From Oxalobacteraceae bacterium (lineage in GTDB: Bacteria; Pseudomonadota; Gammaproteobacteria; Burkholderiales; Burkholderiaceae_D), in the NCBI GenBank assembly GCA_021298555.1, contig JAJTGE010000013.1:1-58241 (forward strand): a DNA stretch of 58,241 bases, written 5' to 3'. The notes below the pieces were generated by a model, which saw nothing but the letters and a program-made list of their open reading frames with translations, was not told the DNA's origin and searched no databases. A program made the position numbers and the translations under genes. Shown here piece after piece: positions 19,336-30,082 of the stretch (the first letter of the stretch is position 1; each line of letters opens with the position of its first letter).

Positions 19336-20142
19336 TTAACTTTTCTTTGCGTTAGATGAACTAGTAGGCAGAGGCTGCGTTAATTGCGTAGTAATTGATT
19401 GCTGGGGGCGAGGCGCTGTGGGTTTGGCGGCTCGCCACACTGTACTAGTTGAGCTGCTGCTAGCAGTATTTTTTTCGGGCGCATTATCTGGTAACGCTGT
19501 GTTTGCATCAAAATCGGATGGGATGGTGGAAAACATAAAATCTTCTTCCGATTCGGTGAGCGCTAGTGTGCTGGGGCTAGTGTTTGTAGTAGCAGTAGTA
19601 GAGGTGGTAGAGCTAGTAGAGGTGGTAGAGCTAGCCTGATTCCCTGCTGTTTTTGACTGCGAATTTAAGGTGATGGGCCGAAACATGCCCGTTCCTCTTT
19701 TTGCTCGATGGTTTTTTTCGCCTGCATCGAGTTTATTGACGGTAGTTTCAAACCGAGATTGACTTGTTTCGAATTTCAGTGCTTTGACTAAATAGTGGAA
19801 GTTTAGACTGCCTAGAACTTTTTCCGAATTTTCCCCATAGCGTGATGAAGTTGCCAGTCCATATTTCGTTATGTCCATAATATCCTTTAACTGACTTGAC
19901 GACACTAGACCAGAGGCTAGCAATTGCTTTTTTATTTCGGAGCGAGCACGCTTTGCAGCGGCTAGCAAGTCAGGATTTTGGAAAACTTCGGACGCAGGTT
20001 TGTGTGAAAAGACGAGTCTAATGGATGCTGAATTTTGATTTGAAATCGATTTTTCTTTTTCTATGATAACAACGTTGTCTGAGAATTCTCCCGGTTTAAT
20101 ACATGAATCACTACGCGCGATGTATGACGATGACCTATCCAT
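19336..20142 (-). CDS. Hypothetical Ser/Thr-rich protein
   Basis: I do not recognise this 268-residue protein. The N-terminal half is mixed alpha/beta in character (KSISNQNSASIRLVFSHK, DLLAAAKRARSEIKKQLLAS, GLVSSSQLKDIMDITKYGLA). It is followed by a very Ser/Thr-rich stretch from about residue 165, which includes a perfect hexapeptide duplication SSTTST, and a Pro/Ser/Thr-rich C-terminus. There is no signal peptide or membrane segment. The start follows AAGGGG at 7 bases. Codon reading is open throughout, and a real ribosome binding site supports expression. It lies alone between peroxiredoxin and hemB and could be a lineage-specific surface, effector or regulatory protein; no function can be assigned. 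Confidence 0.65.
   Translation of the reverse strand: MDRSSSYIARSDSCIKPGEFSDNVVIIEKEKSISNQNSASIRLVFSHKPASEVFQNPDLLAAAKRARSEIKKQLLASGLVSSSQLKDIMDITKYGLATSSRYGENSEKVLGSLNFHYLVKALKFETSQSRFETTVNKLDAGEKNHRAKRGTGMFRPITLNSQSKTAGNQASSTTSTSSTTSTTATTNTSPSTLALTESEEDFMFSTIPSDFDANTALPDNAPEKNTASSSSTSTVWRAAKPTAPRPQQSITTQLTQPLPTSSSNAKKS
19597..19632. repeat. Perfect 18-bp tandem duplication inside the Ser/Thr-rich gene
   Basis: AGTAGAGGTGGTAGAGCT occurs twice in direct succession (19597-19614 and 19615-19632). On the minus strand it encodes SSTTST twice. Flanking GTAGTAGCAGTAGTAG is also repetitive, so this tract could vary in length by slippage in 6-codon steps without changing frame. Confidence 0.9.
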
Positions 20143-20283
20143 GAGCTAGCCCCTTAGAAAATTGGCGCGCTACAAGAAGGTAACGCCTCTCTTCATGGAT
20201 GAGTAACGGTAATCGAATAAAAATCCCTGCAACTTTGTACTAGGTTTTGTTGTTTATAAGCCTAGTTTAGCCACACAGCTGCC

Positions 20284-21457
<1,174 letters not shown>

Positions 21458-21492
21458 CCCTGGAGACCTTCCCCTTTCTCCAGGGTTTTTTT
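21458..21492 (+). terminator. Intrinsic terminator on the plus strand
   Basis: A perfect 9-bp stem, CCCTGGAGA / TCTCCAGGG, with a 10-nt loop is followed by seven T residues on the plus strand. On the minus strand the hairpin lies just after the engB stop but lacks a T-run. It therefore best ends a plus-strand transcript from the hemB-engB gap. Confidence 0.7.
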
Positions 21493-22195
21493 ATTCTGGT
21501 TTTTCTGGCGTGATTACTTTAGTACCAGTTTGTTCAGACAACCCCAGCAAACGCCGTATGGTGTCATCGGCCTCTGTAAGTCCTACCCGCTTAGTGGCTG
21601 AAAACAATTGAACAGAAAATGGCAAGGGCATACCAGACTCGTCAACATAACTTGACAGAACGGTATCTGCAAGCCGCAGTGCGTCAGTGGCCTCGCTGCG
21701 GTTGAGTTTATCTGACTTACTTAAAAGGCAATGTACCGGTTTGCCAGTACCTGCAAACCACTCAAGCATTTGTATATCTAGTTCGGTAAAGGGCCGCCTA
21801 GCATCCATAATTAGTATCAATGCGACAAGGTTTTCCCTGATGCGAACGTACCGCCCCAGCAGTTCTTGCCAATGATCTTTGGCTGAGCCAGAGACTTCGG
21901 CATAGCCATAACCGGGCAAGTCAACCATGAACGCGTTGATTTCATCAACCCGTGTCTCATCTTTGCGATGTTGTCCCACATGGGCTCCGCCCAGAGAGAA
22001 AAAATTGATGTGCTGAGTACGGCCAGGGGTTTTAGAGGCAAATGCCAGCTTCTTTTGGTTGCAAAGGAGATTAATCGCTGTGGATTTACCCGCGTTGGAG
22101 CGACCGGCGAAGGCTATCTCCGGAACATCTAATGTCGGCAAATCTCCGAGCCGATTGACGGTAGTAAAAAAACGAGCTTGCCAGAGGACGGACAT
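21491..22195 (-). CDS. engB: Ribosome biogenesis GTP-binding protein EngB (YsxC/YihA)
   Basis: EngB is a small essential GTPase in 50S subunit assembly. The 234-residue product has G1 [16 protein letters not shown]2-region [12 protein letters not shown]3 [12 protein letters not shown]4 SKSDK and the G5 region FSATKRVG. The length is slightly above the E. coli form because of a Lys/Arg-rich insertion ([19 protein letters not shown]), which is common in Burkholderiales. It is divergent from cytochrome c4 and upstream of hemB on the same strand. Confidence 0.95.
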   Translation of the reverse strand: MSVLWQARFFTTVNRLGDLPTLDVPEIAFAGRSNAGKSTAINLLCNQKKLAFASKTPGRTQHINFFSLGGAHVGQHRKDETRVDEINAFMVDLPGYGYAEVSGSAKDHWQELLGRYVRIRENLVALILIMDARRPFTELDIQMLEWFAGTGKPVHCLLSKSDKLNRSEATDALRLADTVLSSYVDESGMPLPFSVQLFSATKRVGLTEADDTIRRLLGLSEQTGTKVITPEKPE

Positions 22196-22350
22196 GACGG
22201 TGCCCTGATGGGGCAGGGGGCAAAGAAAAGAAGGTCATTGTAGTACAATGTCAGACTGTTATTTGTACTGAAAACAGCTTGTTCATATGAGTCGTTGCAG
22301 GCTTTATCCTGAATCGATATAAAAATCCATTACCATTTTTGGGTGTTTGA

Positions 22351-23010
22351 ATGACACGTGCTCTGCCAACGTTCGCCAAGATAATCTGCTTTGCAGTCAT
22401 GACCTGCGTTTCTGCTGCGTGGGCCAATGAAGAAAAAGCCTCAGCAGTGGCTGATCCTGCCAAGGGCAGCACGCTTTACTCCAATGGAGACCCATCACGC
22501 GGCATTCTAGCTTGCGTAGCTTGTCATGGAGCGGCGGGTAACTCCTCCATCACACAAAACCCCAAGTTGGCCGGTCAGCATGAGGCCTACTTGCAGAAGC
22601 AATTGCATGAATTTAAAGGCCCAACACGCAACAACGCAATCATGACGGGAATTGCCAAAGGGTTGGCTGATGAAGATGTTCGTAATCTTGCCGCTTATCT
22701 AGAGCAGCAGAAACCTGCTCCAGGATCTGCGCGTAACAAAACTACCGTTGATTTGGGCAAGAAAATTTACCGTGCCGGTATCGTTGAGAAAAATGTACCT
22801 GCGTGCGCCGCTTGTCACGGTCCCAATGGCGCCGGGATTCCAGCGCAATATGCACGTATCGCTGGCCAACATCAAGATTACACGGTTGCGCAACTAACCA
22901 ACTTCCGTACGGGAGCACGTACTAATAGTATGCAAATGACGGCGATTGGTAAGCGCATGTCAGATGAAGAGATGCAAGCAGTTGCTGACTACATCGCTGG
23001 CCTAAAATAA
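22351..23010 (+). CDS. Cytochrome c4, diheme
   Basis: Cytochrome c4 is a periplasmic or membrane-associated diheme electron carrier that typically feeds terminal oxidases. The 219-residue product has a signal peptide (TFAKIICFAVMTCVSAAWAN) and two homologous c-type domains. The first has CVACHG with axial Met in NNAIMTGIAKGL; the second has CAACHG with Met in MQMTAIGKRMSDEE. It is immediately upstream of the cytochrome c maturation genes that attach its hemes, as is common in Betaproteobacteria. A terminator follows. Confidence 0.94.
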   Translation: MTRALPTFAKIICFAVMTCVSAAWANEEKASAVADPAKGSTLYSNGDPSRGILACVACHGAAGNSSITQNPKLAGQHEAYLQKQLHEFKGPTRNNAIMTGIAKGLADEDVRNLAAYLEQQKPAPGSARNKTTVDLGKKIYRAGIVEKNVPACAACHGPNGAGIPAQYARIAGQHQDYTVAQLTNFRTGARTNSMQMTAIGKRMSDEEMQAVADYIAGLK

Positions 23011-23060
23011 TCGTAATCAAGCGTAGCTTTTAAGCAGTGTAAAGCGCAAAAAATCGATAC

Positions 23061-23087
23061 AAGGGGTGGCTGATGCCGCCCCTTTTT
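23061..23087 (+). terminator. Intrinsic terminator after cytochrome c4
   Basis: A 10-bp stem, AAGGGGTGGC / GCCGCCCCTT (one T-G pair), with a TGAT loop ends in five T residues. It separates the cytochrome gene from resB. Confidence 0.85.
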
Positions 23088-23124
23088 CTATCCGAGTTCA
23101 GCTATCTAACTGAAGATAAATGAG

Positions 23125-25169
23125 ATGAGCGTTACTACCGAAGGCATAGTTTTACATACCCGACGTCGCTGGGTGTCAGATATCGTCGAGCTACTTTCGT
23201 CGATGCGTTTTGCCATTAGCCTGTTAACTGTCATATCCATTGCTTCAGTTATAGGCACCGTGGTCAATCAAAATGAGCCCATGTCCAATTATGCCAATCA
23301 ATTTGGACCATTTTGGGCAGACATACTGTCTCGTTTTTCGGTGTATTCCGTTTATGCAGCCTGGTGGTTTTTGTTGATCATGGCATTTCTAGTGACATCA
23401 ACGTCGCTATGCATTGCACGCAATGCGCCAAAAATGATCAGCGATATGAAGAGCTGGCGTGAGAACGTGCGCGAGCAGTCTTTACGTAATTTTCATCATC
23501 ATGCCGAGTGGAGCACTGCCTCAACGCGCGAGGCCCTCGCAGACGATGTAGGACGTACGCTCGCTGCCAAAGGATATCAATGGAAAATGGTAGCCAAAGA
23601 CGGCGCTACGTTAGTAACGGCTAAGCAAGGTGCAGCGAATAAGTTGGGCTATATTTTTGCGCACTCAGCGATCGTTATTATTTGCGTTGGTGGCCTGCTT
23701 GACTCCAACCTTCCTATACGTTTTCAGCAGTGGCTTTACGATAAAGAACCATTTATTGGTAATGGAGTGATTGCCGAAATTCCTGCCAAGCACAGACTGG
23801 GTTTAAACAATCCATCTTTTCGCGGAAATACGTTCGTACCTGAGGGTGCGAGTAGTAATACGGCTATCGTTCCTGTCGGCGAAGGCGTAATGATTCAACA
23901 GTTACCGTTCACTCTGCAGTTACAGAAATTCGTCATTGATTTTTATTCCACAGGTATGCCTAAGCTCTTTGCCAGTGAAGTGCTGGTGACTGATCCTGAA
24001 ACAGGCAAAACATTTCCAGCCACGATAAAAGTTAATGAGCCTCTGATTTATAAGGGCCCATGAAAGGACCAAATAATCAATCGTTTCAGGTCGAGGGAGA
24101 AGTCGGTCGGTCAACACCGCTGCTGGGGAGTACAGGCAGTGAATACGTTATTGAGTGGTCTGGCTTTCGTCCTTTTAATGTTGAAAATACGTCTGCTGCC
24201 AATGGCCAGGATGTGCGAGCTGTTAATCAGAGCAAAGGCTTCAGTGAAAAATTCACCACTTCGCTAGATGAGCAACTGGGATCTGCTGCTAAAAATAAAA
24301 AGACCAAAGATCTCAAGAATGTGGGACCCAGCGTTCAGTACAAATTACGCGACAAGACAGGGCAGGCACGCGAGTTTAATAACTACATGTTGCCAGTGAT
24401 GATAGATGGATCAGAAATTTTTCTAGCAGGTTTACGTGATTCGCCTGCTGAGAGTTTCCGCTATCTGCGAATACCAGCAGATGAAAAGAGCTCCATGACT
24501 GAATGGATGCGTATTCGCGCCGCGCTCAGTGATACCAACTTGCGTGAAAAAGCATCATCGCGCTACGCCGAAAAAGTCCCTCTGGATGCAAAAGCGAATT
24601 CAAGTTTGCGCGACCAGCTCAAGGCATCCTCTGCACGCAGCATTAATGTCTTTATTGGAGACCGTGAAGCCTCGGGTTATGTAGCAATTGCACGTTTTAT
24701 CGGCAAACTACCTGAAGATCAGCAAGAAAAGGCTGCTGATATTTTCATGAAGATACTCAATGGCAGTTTGTGGGAGTTATGGCAGCTGGCGCGCGAAAAA
24801 GATGGGTTGTCACCGATGGCAGCTGATGAAAAAAATAGTCGTTTCTTGCAACTGGCAACCAATGCGATGGCGGATTCCTTTTTTTACGAAGCACCTATCT
24901 TGCTGCAGTTGCAGGGATTTGAGCAGGTAAAAGCGTCGGTCTTTCAAGTAACACGATCGCCGGGAAAAAACGTGGTGTATCTGGGGTGTCTATTCCTGGT
25001 GCTGGGCGTATTCGCCATGCTTTATGTGCGTGAGCGTCGTCTTTGGGTTTGGATACGTTCAGGTGCCGATGGCAGCAGCCATGCGCTGATGGCCATGAGC
25101 TCGCAACGACGTAGCCTGGATTTTGACAAAGAATTTGAGCAGATGAAAATTGGCCTAGTTCGCCCCTGA
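23125..25169 (+). pseudogene. resB: Cytochrome c biogenesis protein ResB, split by an internal deletion
   Basis: ResB (Ccs1) works with CcsB in system II cytochrome c maturation, holding heme and apocytochrome at the inner membrane. Codons 1-312 (23125-24063) contain the first membrane segments (MRFAISLLTVISIASVIGTV, WWFLLIMAFLVTSTSLCIA, LGYIFAHSAIVIICVGGLLD) and run to VNEPLIYKGP then TGA. The second frame (24060-25169, 369 codons) resumes with PMKGPNNQSFQVEGEVG and continues normally to the last membrane helix NVVYLGCLFLVLGVFAMLYV. Missing between them are about 20 residues that in homologues read YQSSF..GGSKLKL after LIYKG. The deletion length must be 1 modulo 3, hence the frame change. 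The two frames overlap as ATGA with AAGGG just upstream, so a split two-polypeptide protein is not excluded. Confidence 0.85.
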
Positions 25170-25267
25170 GTTCACGGCCCTTGTTCATATTTGAGTAACA
25201 AGCACCGTAGTTGTGCCTGAACTATACTTACCGCACTTAAGTAGCTTGCTTTGCACGGAGAGAAATC

Positions 25268-26419
25268 ATGGAGTTGACCCAGAACCCTACTTACACTGAA
25301 TCCACCGGCCTCCTAAAAAGTCGAACCTGGTTTGATTGGATTTTCTTGGCTGTGTTGGCAGCGGGTGCTTTGTTTGCACTGAATCGTTACGGCGAGTTCA
25401 TGGATATCTATGAAAAAGTCATTTTGATCGCTGCTGTGCCTACCTTTGTTGCTCTGGGCTGGTTTTGGCGACCTGTACGTCCTCTTATGTTGTTGATAGG
25501 TGCGCTGTCGCTGTGGACGATCTCTATGTATGGTGGAAATTTAGACATGGCTCAGTCTCGATTTTTGCTTAAATATTTACTCTCGAGTCAATCAGCCATA
25601 CTGTGGATGAGCACCTTGTTTTTCCTTTCCATGTTTTTCCATTGGGGTGGTTTACTCGCACGCACAGATTTTGGTTCAGCTGTAGGAAGTAAATTATGCT
25701 GGGCTGCCATAGTCATGGGATTCACCGGGATGATGGTTCGTTGGTATGAATCGTATTTGCTTGGTGCAGATATCGGTCATATACCTGTATCGAATCTCTA
25801 CGAAGTTTTTGTTTTATTCTGTCTCATCACTGCTCTGTTTACCGTGTATTACGAACAGAAATACGCTACCCGGCAGGTGAGTGCTTTTATCTTGTTGATT
25901 ATTTCTGCTGCGGTCGGATTTTTGCTTTGGTATATGAGCAGCCGTGACGCACAAGAAATTCAGCCACTAGTGCCCGCACTGCAAAGCTGGTGGATGAAAA
26001 TTCATGTACCGGCAAACTTTATAGGCTATGGCACCTTTGCTCTGTCAGCTATGGTGGGCGTGGCTTACCTGCTGAAATCCAAAGGTATATTTGTAGATCG
26101 ACTGCCTGCACTGGGAGTACTTGATGACATCATGTACAAAGCCATCGCAGTGGGATTTGCTTTTTTCACTATCGCGACCATACTTGGCGCTCTGTGGGCA
26201 GCCGATGCATGGGGCGGTTATTGGTCGTGGGATCCCAAAGAAACCTGGGCACTGATCGTCTGGTTAAATTACGCCGCCTGGTTACATATGCGAATGATGA
26301 AAGGCCTGCGCGGCCAGATTGCTGCTTGGTGGGCCGTTATTGGTTTACTTGTTACGACCTTTGCTTTCCTTGGTGTGAATATGTTCCTATCAGGTTTGCA
26401 CTCTTACGGCGAATTATGA
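25268..26419 (+). CDS. ccsB: Cytochrome c biogenesis protein CcsB/CcsA (ResC)
   Basis: This is the heme-handling membrane partner of ResB in system II. The 383-residue product has eight or more membrane segments, conserved His in AILWMSTLFFLSMFFHWGG and MKIHVPANFIGYGTFALSAM, and the WWD-type heme loop WAADAWGGYWSWDPKETWAL. It begins with AGAG about 7 bases before the ATG and ends before a strong terminator. It appears intact, unlike resB. Confidence 0.95.
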   Translation: MELTQNPTYTESTGLLKSRTWFDWIFLAVLAAGALFALNRYGEFMDIYEKVILIAAVPTFVALGWFWRPVRPLMLLIGALSLWTISMYGGNLDMAQSRFLLKYLLSSQSAILWMSTLFFLSMFFHWGGLLARTDFGSAVGSKLCWAAIVMGFTGMMVRWYESYLLGADIGHIPVSNLYEVFVLFCLITALFTVYYEQKYATRQVSAFILLIISAAVGFLLWYMSSRDAQEIQPLVPALQSWWMKIHVPANFIGYGTFALSAMVGVAYLLKSKGIFVDRLPALGVLDDIMYKAIAVGFAFFTIATILGALWAADAWGGYWSWDPKETWALIVWLNYAAWLHMRMMKGLRGQIAAWWAVIGLLVTTFAFLGVNMFLSGLHSYGEL

Positions 26420-26426
26420 TGATCTG

Positions 26427-26453
26427 AAAAGGCTGCCCTGAGCAGCCTTTTTT
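26427..26453 (+). terminator. Intrinsic terminator after ccsB
   Basis: A 10-bp stem, AAAAGGCTGC / GCAGCCTTTT, with a 5-nt loop is followed by further T residues. It closes the resB-ccsB unit. Confidence 0.88.
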
Positions 26454-26495
26454 GTTTCTACTATTCCAGTTCACCTTGCTGATTATGGATTTTGT

Positions 26496-27461
26496 ATGCT
26501 GATCAAAAGACATCGATACACTGAAATTCCTGGGTCTGAAATTACGCCGCGTCATATGGTCGAATCGCGCCGACTGTTTATGCAACAGCTAGCCGCAGGC
26601 GCTCTGACGGCGAGTGGTTTAGTTAACAACGCACTGTCTGCAGAGAGCGCTGCCCGTGCGCGGTTAAATGCGACTGCTAATCCTGCATTCACTGCAAAAG
26701 ATACGCCGACAAAATTTGAGGATGCCAGTTCGTATAATAATTTTTATGAATTCGGCATGGATAAAAGTGATCCGGCGATGTATGCAGGAACACTAAAAAC
26801 TCGGCCATGGACTGTAAAAATTGATGGCGAAGTAAAGAAGCCGCAGACAATGGATATTGATGCGCTGATGAAGCTGGCTCCTTTAGAAGAGCGCTTGTAC
26901 AGACTCCGTTGCGTTGAAGGCTGGTCCATGGCTATTCCCTGGATAGGTTATTCCCTGTCTGAGTTGATTCGAAAGCTGGAGCCCACAGGTAATGCCAAAT
27001 TCATAGAATTTACTTCGCTTGCTGATCCGGCTCAGATGAGAGGTGTGGGTAGCCGTGTGCTCGACTGGCCATATGTGGAGGCCTTGCGTATTGATGAAGC
27101 AAATCATCCGCTCTCTTTGCTGTGTGTGGGTATGTACGGCCAGACATTGCTAAACCAAAATGGCGCTCCGTTACGGTTGGTCGTTCCTTGGAAATATGGA
27201 TTTAAGTCAGCCAAGTCGATAGTGCGTATACGCTTTACAGAACACCAACCTAAAACTGCTTGGAACAAAACAGCACCGGAAGAATACGGCTTTTATTCAA
27301 ATGTGAATCCGGAAGTCGCTCATCCACGTTGGTCGCAAGCGACAGAACGTCGTATAGGCGAGGATGGTTTATTTAACCGTAAACGTAAAACACTGATGTT
27401 CAATGGTTACCCTGAAGTCGCATCACTTTACTCGGGTATGGATTTGAAAAAATTCTTCTAA
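26496..27461 (+). CDS. msrP: Protein-methionine-sulfoxide reductase catalytic subunit MsrP (YedY)
   Basis: MsrP is a periplasmic molybdopterin enzyme that repairs oxidised methionine in envelope proteins. The 321-residue product has a twin-arginine signal ([19 protein letters not shown]). The molybdenum-ligating Cys139 is in [15 protein letters not shown]. The cofactor-binding stretch [20 protein letters not shown] and the C-terminal [16 protein letters not shown] are typical. It is followed 13 bases later by its membrane partner msrQ. It follows ccsB in this window. Confidence 0.95.
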   Translation: MLIKRHRYTEIPGSEITPRHMVESRRLFMQQLAAGALTASGLVNNALSAESAARARLNATANPAFTAKDTPTKFEDASSYNNFYEFGMDKSDPAMYAGTLKTRPWTVKIDGEVKKPQTMDIDALMKLAPLEERLYRLRCVEGWSMAIPWIGYSLSELIRKLEPTGNAKFIEFTSLADPAQMRGVGSRVLDWPYVEALRIDEANHPLSLLCVGMYGQTLLNQNGAPLRLVVPWKYGFKSAKSIVRIRFTEHQPKTAWNKTAPEEYGFYSNVNPEVAHPRWSQATERRIGEDGLFNRKRKTLMFNGYPEVASLYSGMDLKKFF

Positions 27462-27474
27462 TTGAAAATGGCTG

Positions 27475-28098
27475 ATGCGTAACTTGACGCCTGCTCACAT
27501 TAGGTTAGTAAAACTCACGCTGTTCCTGGTCTTCTTACTGCCGCTGATACGAGTCATTTTTCGTGGAGTCGAAGGTAATCTTGGGGCTAACCCTCTTGAA
27601 TTCATTACTCGCGCTACAGGTGATTGGACAATTTATTGTCTATGTCTGACATTGTGCATTAGCCCTTTGCGTCGTTTTACAGGTTGGCATTGGATACAGC
27701 GCTTGCGGCGCTTATTTGGCTTGTATGTTTTTTTCTATGCAGTGCTGCATTTCGTGTGTTTTCTCTGGTTCGATCATTTTTTTGATGTGGAAGCCATGTT
27801 GCAAGACATACTCAAAAGACCTTTTATTGCCTTAGGCTTTTGTGCATTTGTTTTGTTGTTGCCATTGGCCGCTACCAGCACGGATCAGATGATGCGCCGG
27901 CTAGGTCGCTGGTGGGGTAAGCTGCACCAGCTAGTCTATGCCGTAGCTTTACTGGCAGTTTTGCATTTTTGGTGGATGCGATCAGGAAAAAATAATCTAC
28001 TCGAACCTGTAATCATCGCTGGTGTGATGCTGATGCTATTGGGCATGCGTCTGGTATTTTATTGGCGAGCCCGAAGAGCCGCTGTCGTAGCGCAGTAG
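27475..28098 (+). CDS. msrQ: Heme-binding membrane subunit MsrQ (YedZ)
   Basis: MsrQ is a b-type heme and flavin inner-membrane protein that supplies electrons from the quinone pool to MsrP. The 207-residue product has six membrane segments: EFITRATGDWTIYCLCLTLC, GLYVFFYAVLHFVCFLWFDH (heme-ligand His), LVYAVALLAVLHFWWM (second His). The loop CISPLRRFTGWHWIQRLRRL is typical. It is convergent with lysA, with 6 bases between the stop codons. Confidence 0.94.
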   Translation: MRNLTPAHIRLVKLTLFLVFLLPLIRVIFRGVEGNLGANPLEFITRATGDWTIYCLCLTLCISPLRRFTGWHWIQRLRRLFGLYVFFYAVLHFVCFLWFDHFFDVEAMLQDILKRPFIALGFCAFVLLLPLAATSTDQMMRRLGRWWGKLHQLVYAVALLAVLHFWWMRSGKNNLLEPVIIAGVMLMLLGMRLVFYWRARRAAVVAQ

Positions 28099-28104
28099 CT
28101 GTGG

Positions 28105-29382
28105 TTAGATGTTTTCCAGGGCAAATAGATCAGACGATTTTTCTCTTTTGCGTATCAGTCGAAATTGATCACCGTCGACCAGCACTTCTGCAGCACGGCC
28201 GCGTGTGTTGTAGTTTGATGCCATCGTCATGCCATACGCACCAGCCGACATGATGGCAAGTAAATCGCCTGGTTCAATCGCTAACGAGCGATCACGCGCG
28301 AGCCAGTCACCGGATTCGCAGACGGGCCCAACGACGTCATAGACTTTGGCTTGCGCAGTTCTTTCGTTGACTGTTTTCACACCATGCCATGCTTCATACA
28401 TGGCAGGACGCATCAAATCGTTCATAGCGGCGTCGACGACAGCGAAATTTTTATTGCCGCCGTGCTTGAGGTAGTGAACTTCGGTAAGTAGCACGCCTGC
28501 ATTGCCTACAATCGAGCGTCCAGGTTCAAACAACACGGTAATGGATTTTCCGTTATGACGCGCAGCACGCCAGTTATCAATACGAGTAAACAAGCGCGAT
28601 AAATAGTCGCCTACAGCCACGGGGAGTTCTTGATCGTAGGTGATGCCTATGCCACCCCCAATATCTAAGTGATGCAAATTGATACCGATATCCTGCAATT
28701 GATCAACTAGCTCTATGACTTTATCTAAAGCTTCAAGCAGTGGTGCATCATCCAGTAGTTGCGAGCCTATATGACAATCAATACCTGTGACGTCGAGTTG
28801 CGGCAACGACGCTGCGACGCGGTAAGTTGGAATGGCATCTTCAAAAGCGATACCGAATTTATTTTCTTTTAGTCCAGTAGAAATATATGGATGCGTTTTA
28901 GGATCAACGTCTGGATTAACGCGCAATGAAACACGTGCACGCTTACCCATACTGGCAGCAACTTCGTTGAGTCTGTGTAGCTCAGGAATGGATTCGACGT
29001 TAAAGCACAAAATGTCATGGGTGAGTGCTAGGCGCATTTCATCGCGAGACTTACCTACGCCTGAAAAAATAACTTTTTTCGCATCACCGCCAGCAGCGAT
29101 GACTCGCTCTAACTCGCCACCAGAAACAATATCGAAACCTGATCCCAGTTTGCTTAACAGATTAAGAACAGCTAGATTCGAATTGGATTTTACGGAGTAA
29201 CAAACAAGAGCGCCCTGTTGGCCTCTGCCATGCATCTGACACGCGCTTGCATACGCTAAAAAGTTTTCAGTCAGGCTGGCACGCGAATAGACATAGGTCG
29301 GAGTGCCAAACTTAGCAGCTATGCGATCGAGCGCAGTTTGTTCGGCATGTAATTTGCCGTTTACATAGGTAAAGTGAGACAT
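28105..29382 (-). CDS. lysA: Diaminopimelate decarboxylase
   Basis: LysA converts meso-diaminopimelate to lysine using PLP. The 425-residue product has the PLP lysine in VCYSVKSNSNLAVL, the phosphate-binding HLDIGGGIGI, HIGSQ, FEPGRSIVGNAGVLL and the partner-subunit CESGDWLA (active-site Cys). The order-typical residue in the PLP motif is A (YAVKAN) while here it is S (YSVKSN), a mild change. It forms a pair with the upstream lptM-like gene, as in many Gamma- and Betaproteobacteria. The start is ATG at 29382. Confidence 0.96.
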   Translation of the reverse strand: MSHFTYVNGKLHAEQTALDRIAAKFGTPTYVYSRASLTENFLAYASACQMHGRGQQGALVCYSVKSNSNLAVLNLLSKLGSGFDIVSGGELERVIAAGGDAKKVIFSGVGKSRDEMRLALTHDILCFNVESIPELHRLNEVAASMGKRARVSLRVNPDVDPKTHPYISTGLKENKFGIAFEDAIPTYRVAASLPQLDVTGIDCHIGSQLLDDAPLLEALDKVIELVDQLQDIGINLHHLDIGGGIGITYDQELPVAVGDYLSRLFTRIDNWRAARHNGKSITVLFEPGRSIVGNAGVLLTEVHYLKHGGNKNFAVVDAAMNDLMRPAMYEAWHGVKTVNERTAQAKVYDVVGPVCESGDWLARDRSLAIEPGDLLAIMSAGAYGMTMASNYNTRGRAAEVLVDGDQFRLIRKREKSSDLFALENI

Positions 29383-29390
29383 GATGGCGG

Positions 29391-29549
29391 CTAGCGGGAT
29401 GGAGACGAGGAATCACTGTTTCCCGCGTCTTGTGAAGGTTGATTTTTTGGTGGAACTCTGTCGGGCAGATATAAAGCCCCGGTTTGACCGCAGGCACTTA
29501 TACCCGTAATCAGAAACGCCGCTAGAATCATCACACGCAAAGTAGTCAT
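29391..29549 (-). CDS. lptM: Small lipoprotein, LptM (YifL) family
   Basis: Translation on the minus strand gives 52 residues starting MTTLRVMILAAFLITG and continuing ISACGQTGALYLP. It is a lipoprotein signal with a lipobox (ISAC, Cys20), followed by the GQxGxLYLP motif that defines LptM. In E. coli LptM stabilises the LPS translocon LptDE at the outer membrane. The remainder is a short Pro/Ser-rich tail. It lies 8 bases upstream of lysA in the same direction, the classical yifL-lysA-type context next to cyaY. It is too short for many gene finders but well supported. Confidence 0.88.
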   Translation of the reverse strand: MTTLRVMILAAFLITGISACGQTGALYLPDRVPPKNQPSQDAGNSDSSSPSR

Positions 29550-29724
29550 AAAAATAAAAAACTAGAGATCAAAACGGCGCCCTGTCTATTAAGTTCAGGA
29601 TGCCAAAGTAAGCCTTGAGGCCTGTAACAAGCTGACTTAGTCATACAACCAGCGTGTAGTCTTGAACCAAGGGTTGGATAACTGGTTTATTGATTTAACA
29701 AGTAATAATGAAAGTGAGTGTAGC

Positions 29725-30051
29725 ATGACCGAATCAGAGTTTCTGACCGTGGCTGAAGCTGAACTGGACCAAATTGAACTTCGACTGGAACGCGCAGCGG
29801 AAACGGCAGACATAGACATAGAATGCAGTCGCAATGGCAATTTGCTAGAAATTGAATTTGTAGACACCGGCTCAAAAATCATTGTTAACACCCAGGCACC
29901 GATGCAGGAAATTTGGGTTGCTGCTCGATCAGGTGGGTTTCATTACCGGTATAAGGAAGGGCAGTGGTTAGATACGCGTGATGGATCGGAGTTGTACTCG
30001 GCTATGTCATCACTGGTTACTTTGCAAGCGGGCGGCGAAGTCAGGCTTTAA
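29725..30051 (+). CDS. cyaY: Iron-sulfur cluster assembly protein CyaY (frataxin homologue)
   Basis: CyaY binds iron and regulates IscS-dependent cluster assembly. From ATG 29725 the product has 108 residues: the acidic helix EFLTVAEAELDQIELRLERA, then the sheet LLEIEFVDTGSKIIVNTQAP with QEIWVAARSGGFHYRY (frataxin signature) and WLDTRDGSELYSAMSSLV. An upstream in-frame ATG is rejected because homologues begin with MTESEF. It is divergent from lptM-lysA across 175 bp and convergent with mrcA. Confidence 0.95.
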   Translation: MTESEFLTVAEAELDQIELRLERAAETADIDIECSRNGNLLEIEFVDTGSKIIVNTQAPMQEIWVAARSGGFHYRYKEGQWLDTRDGSELYSAMSSLVTLQAGGEVRL

Positions 30052-30082
30052 CCTCTGACTCTATGGGCGAGCGTAACTAGAG

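Noticed and set aside
19560-19640. CRISPR-like array in the repetitive Ser/Thr tract
   Set aside because: The repeats are directly adjacent 18-mers without spacers and are in-frame coding sequence.
24055-24065. Programmed ribosomal frameshift in resB
   Set aside because: No slippery heptamer with a downstream structure was seen, and about 20 conserved residues are missing at the junction, which a frameshift alone cannot restore.
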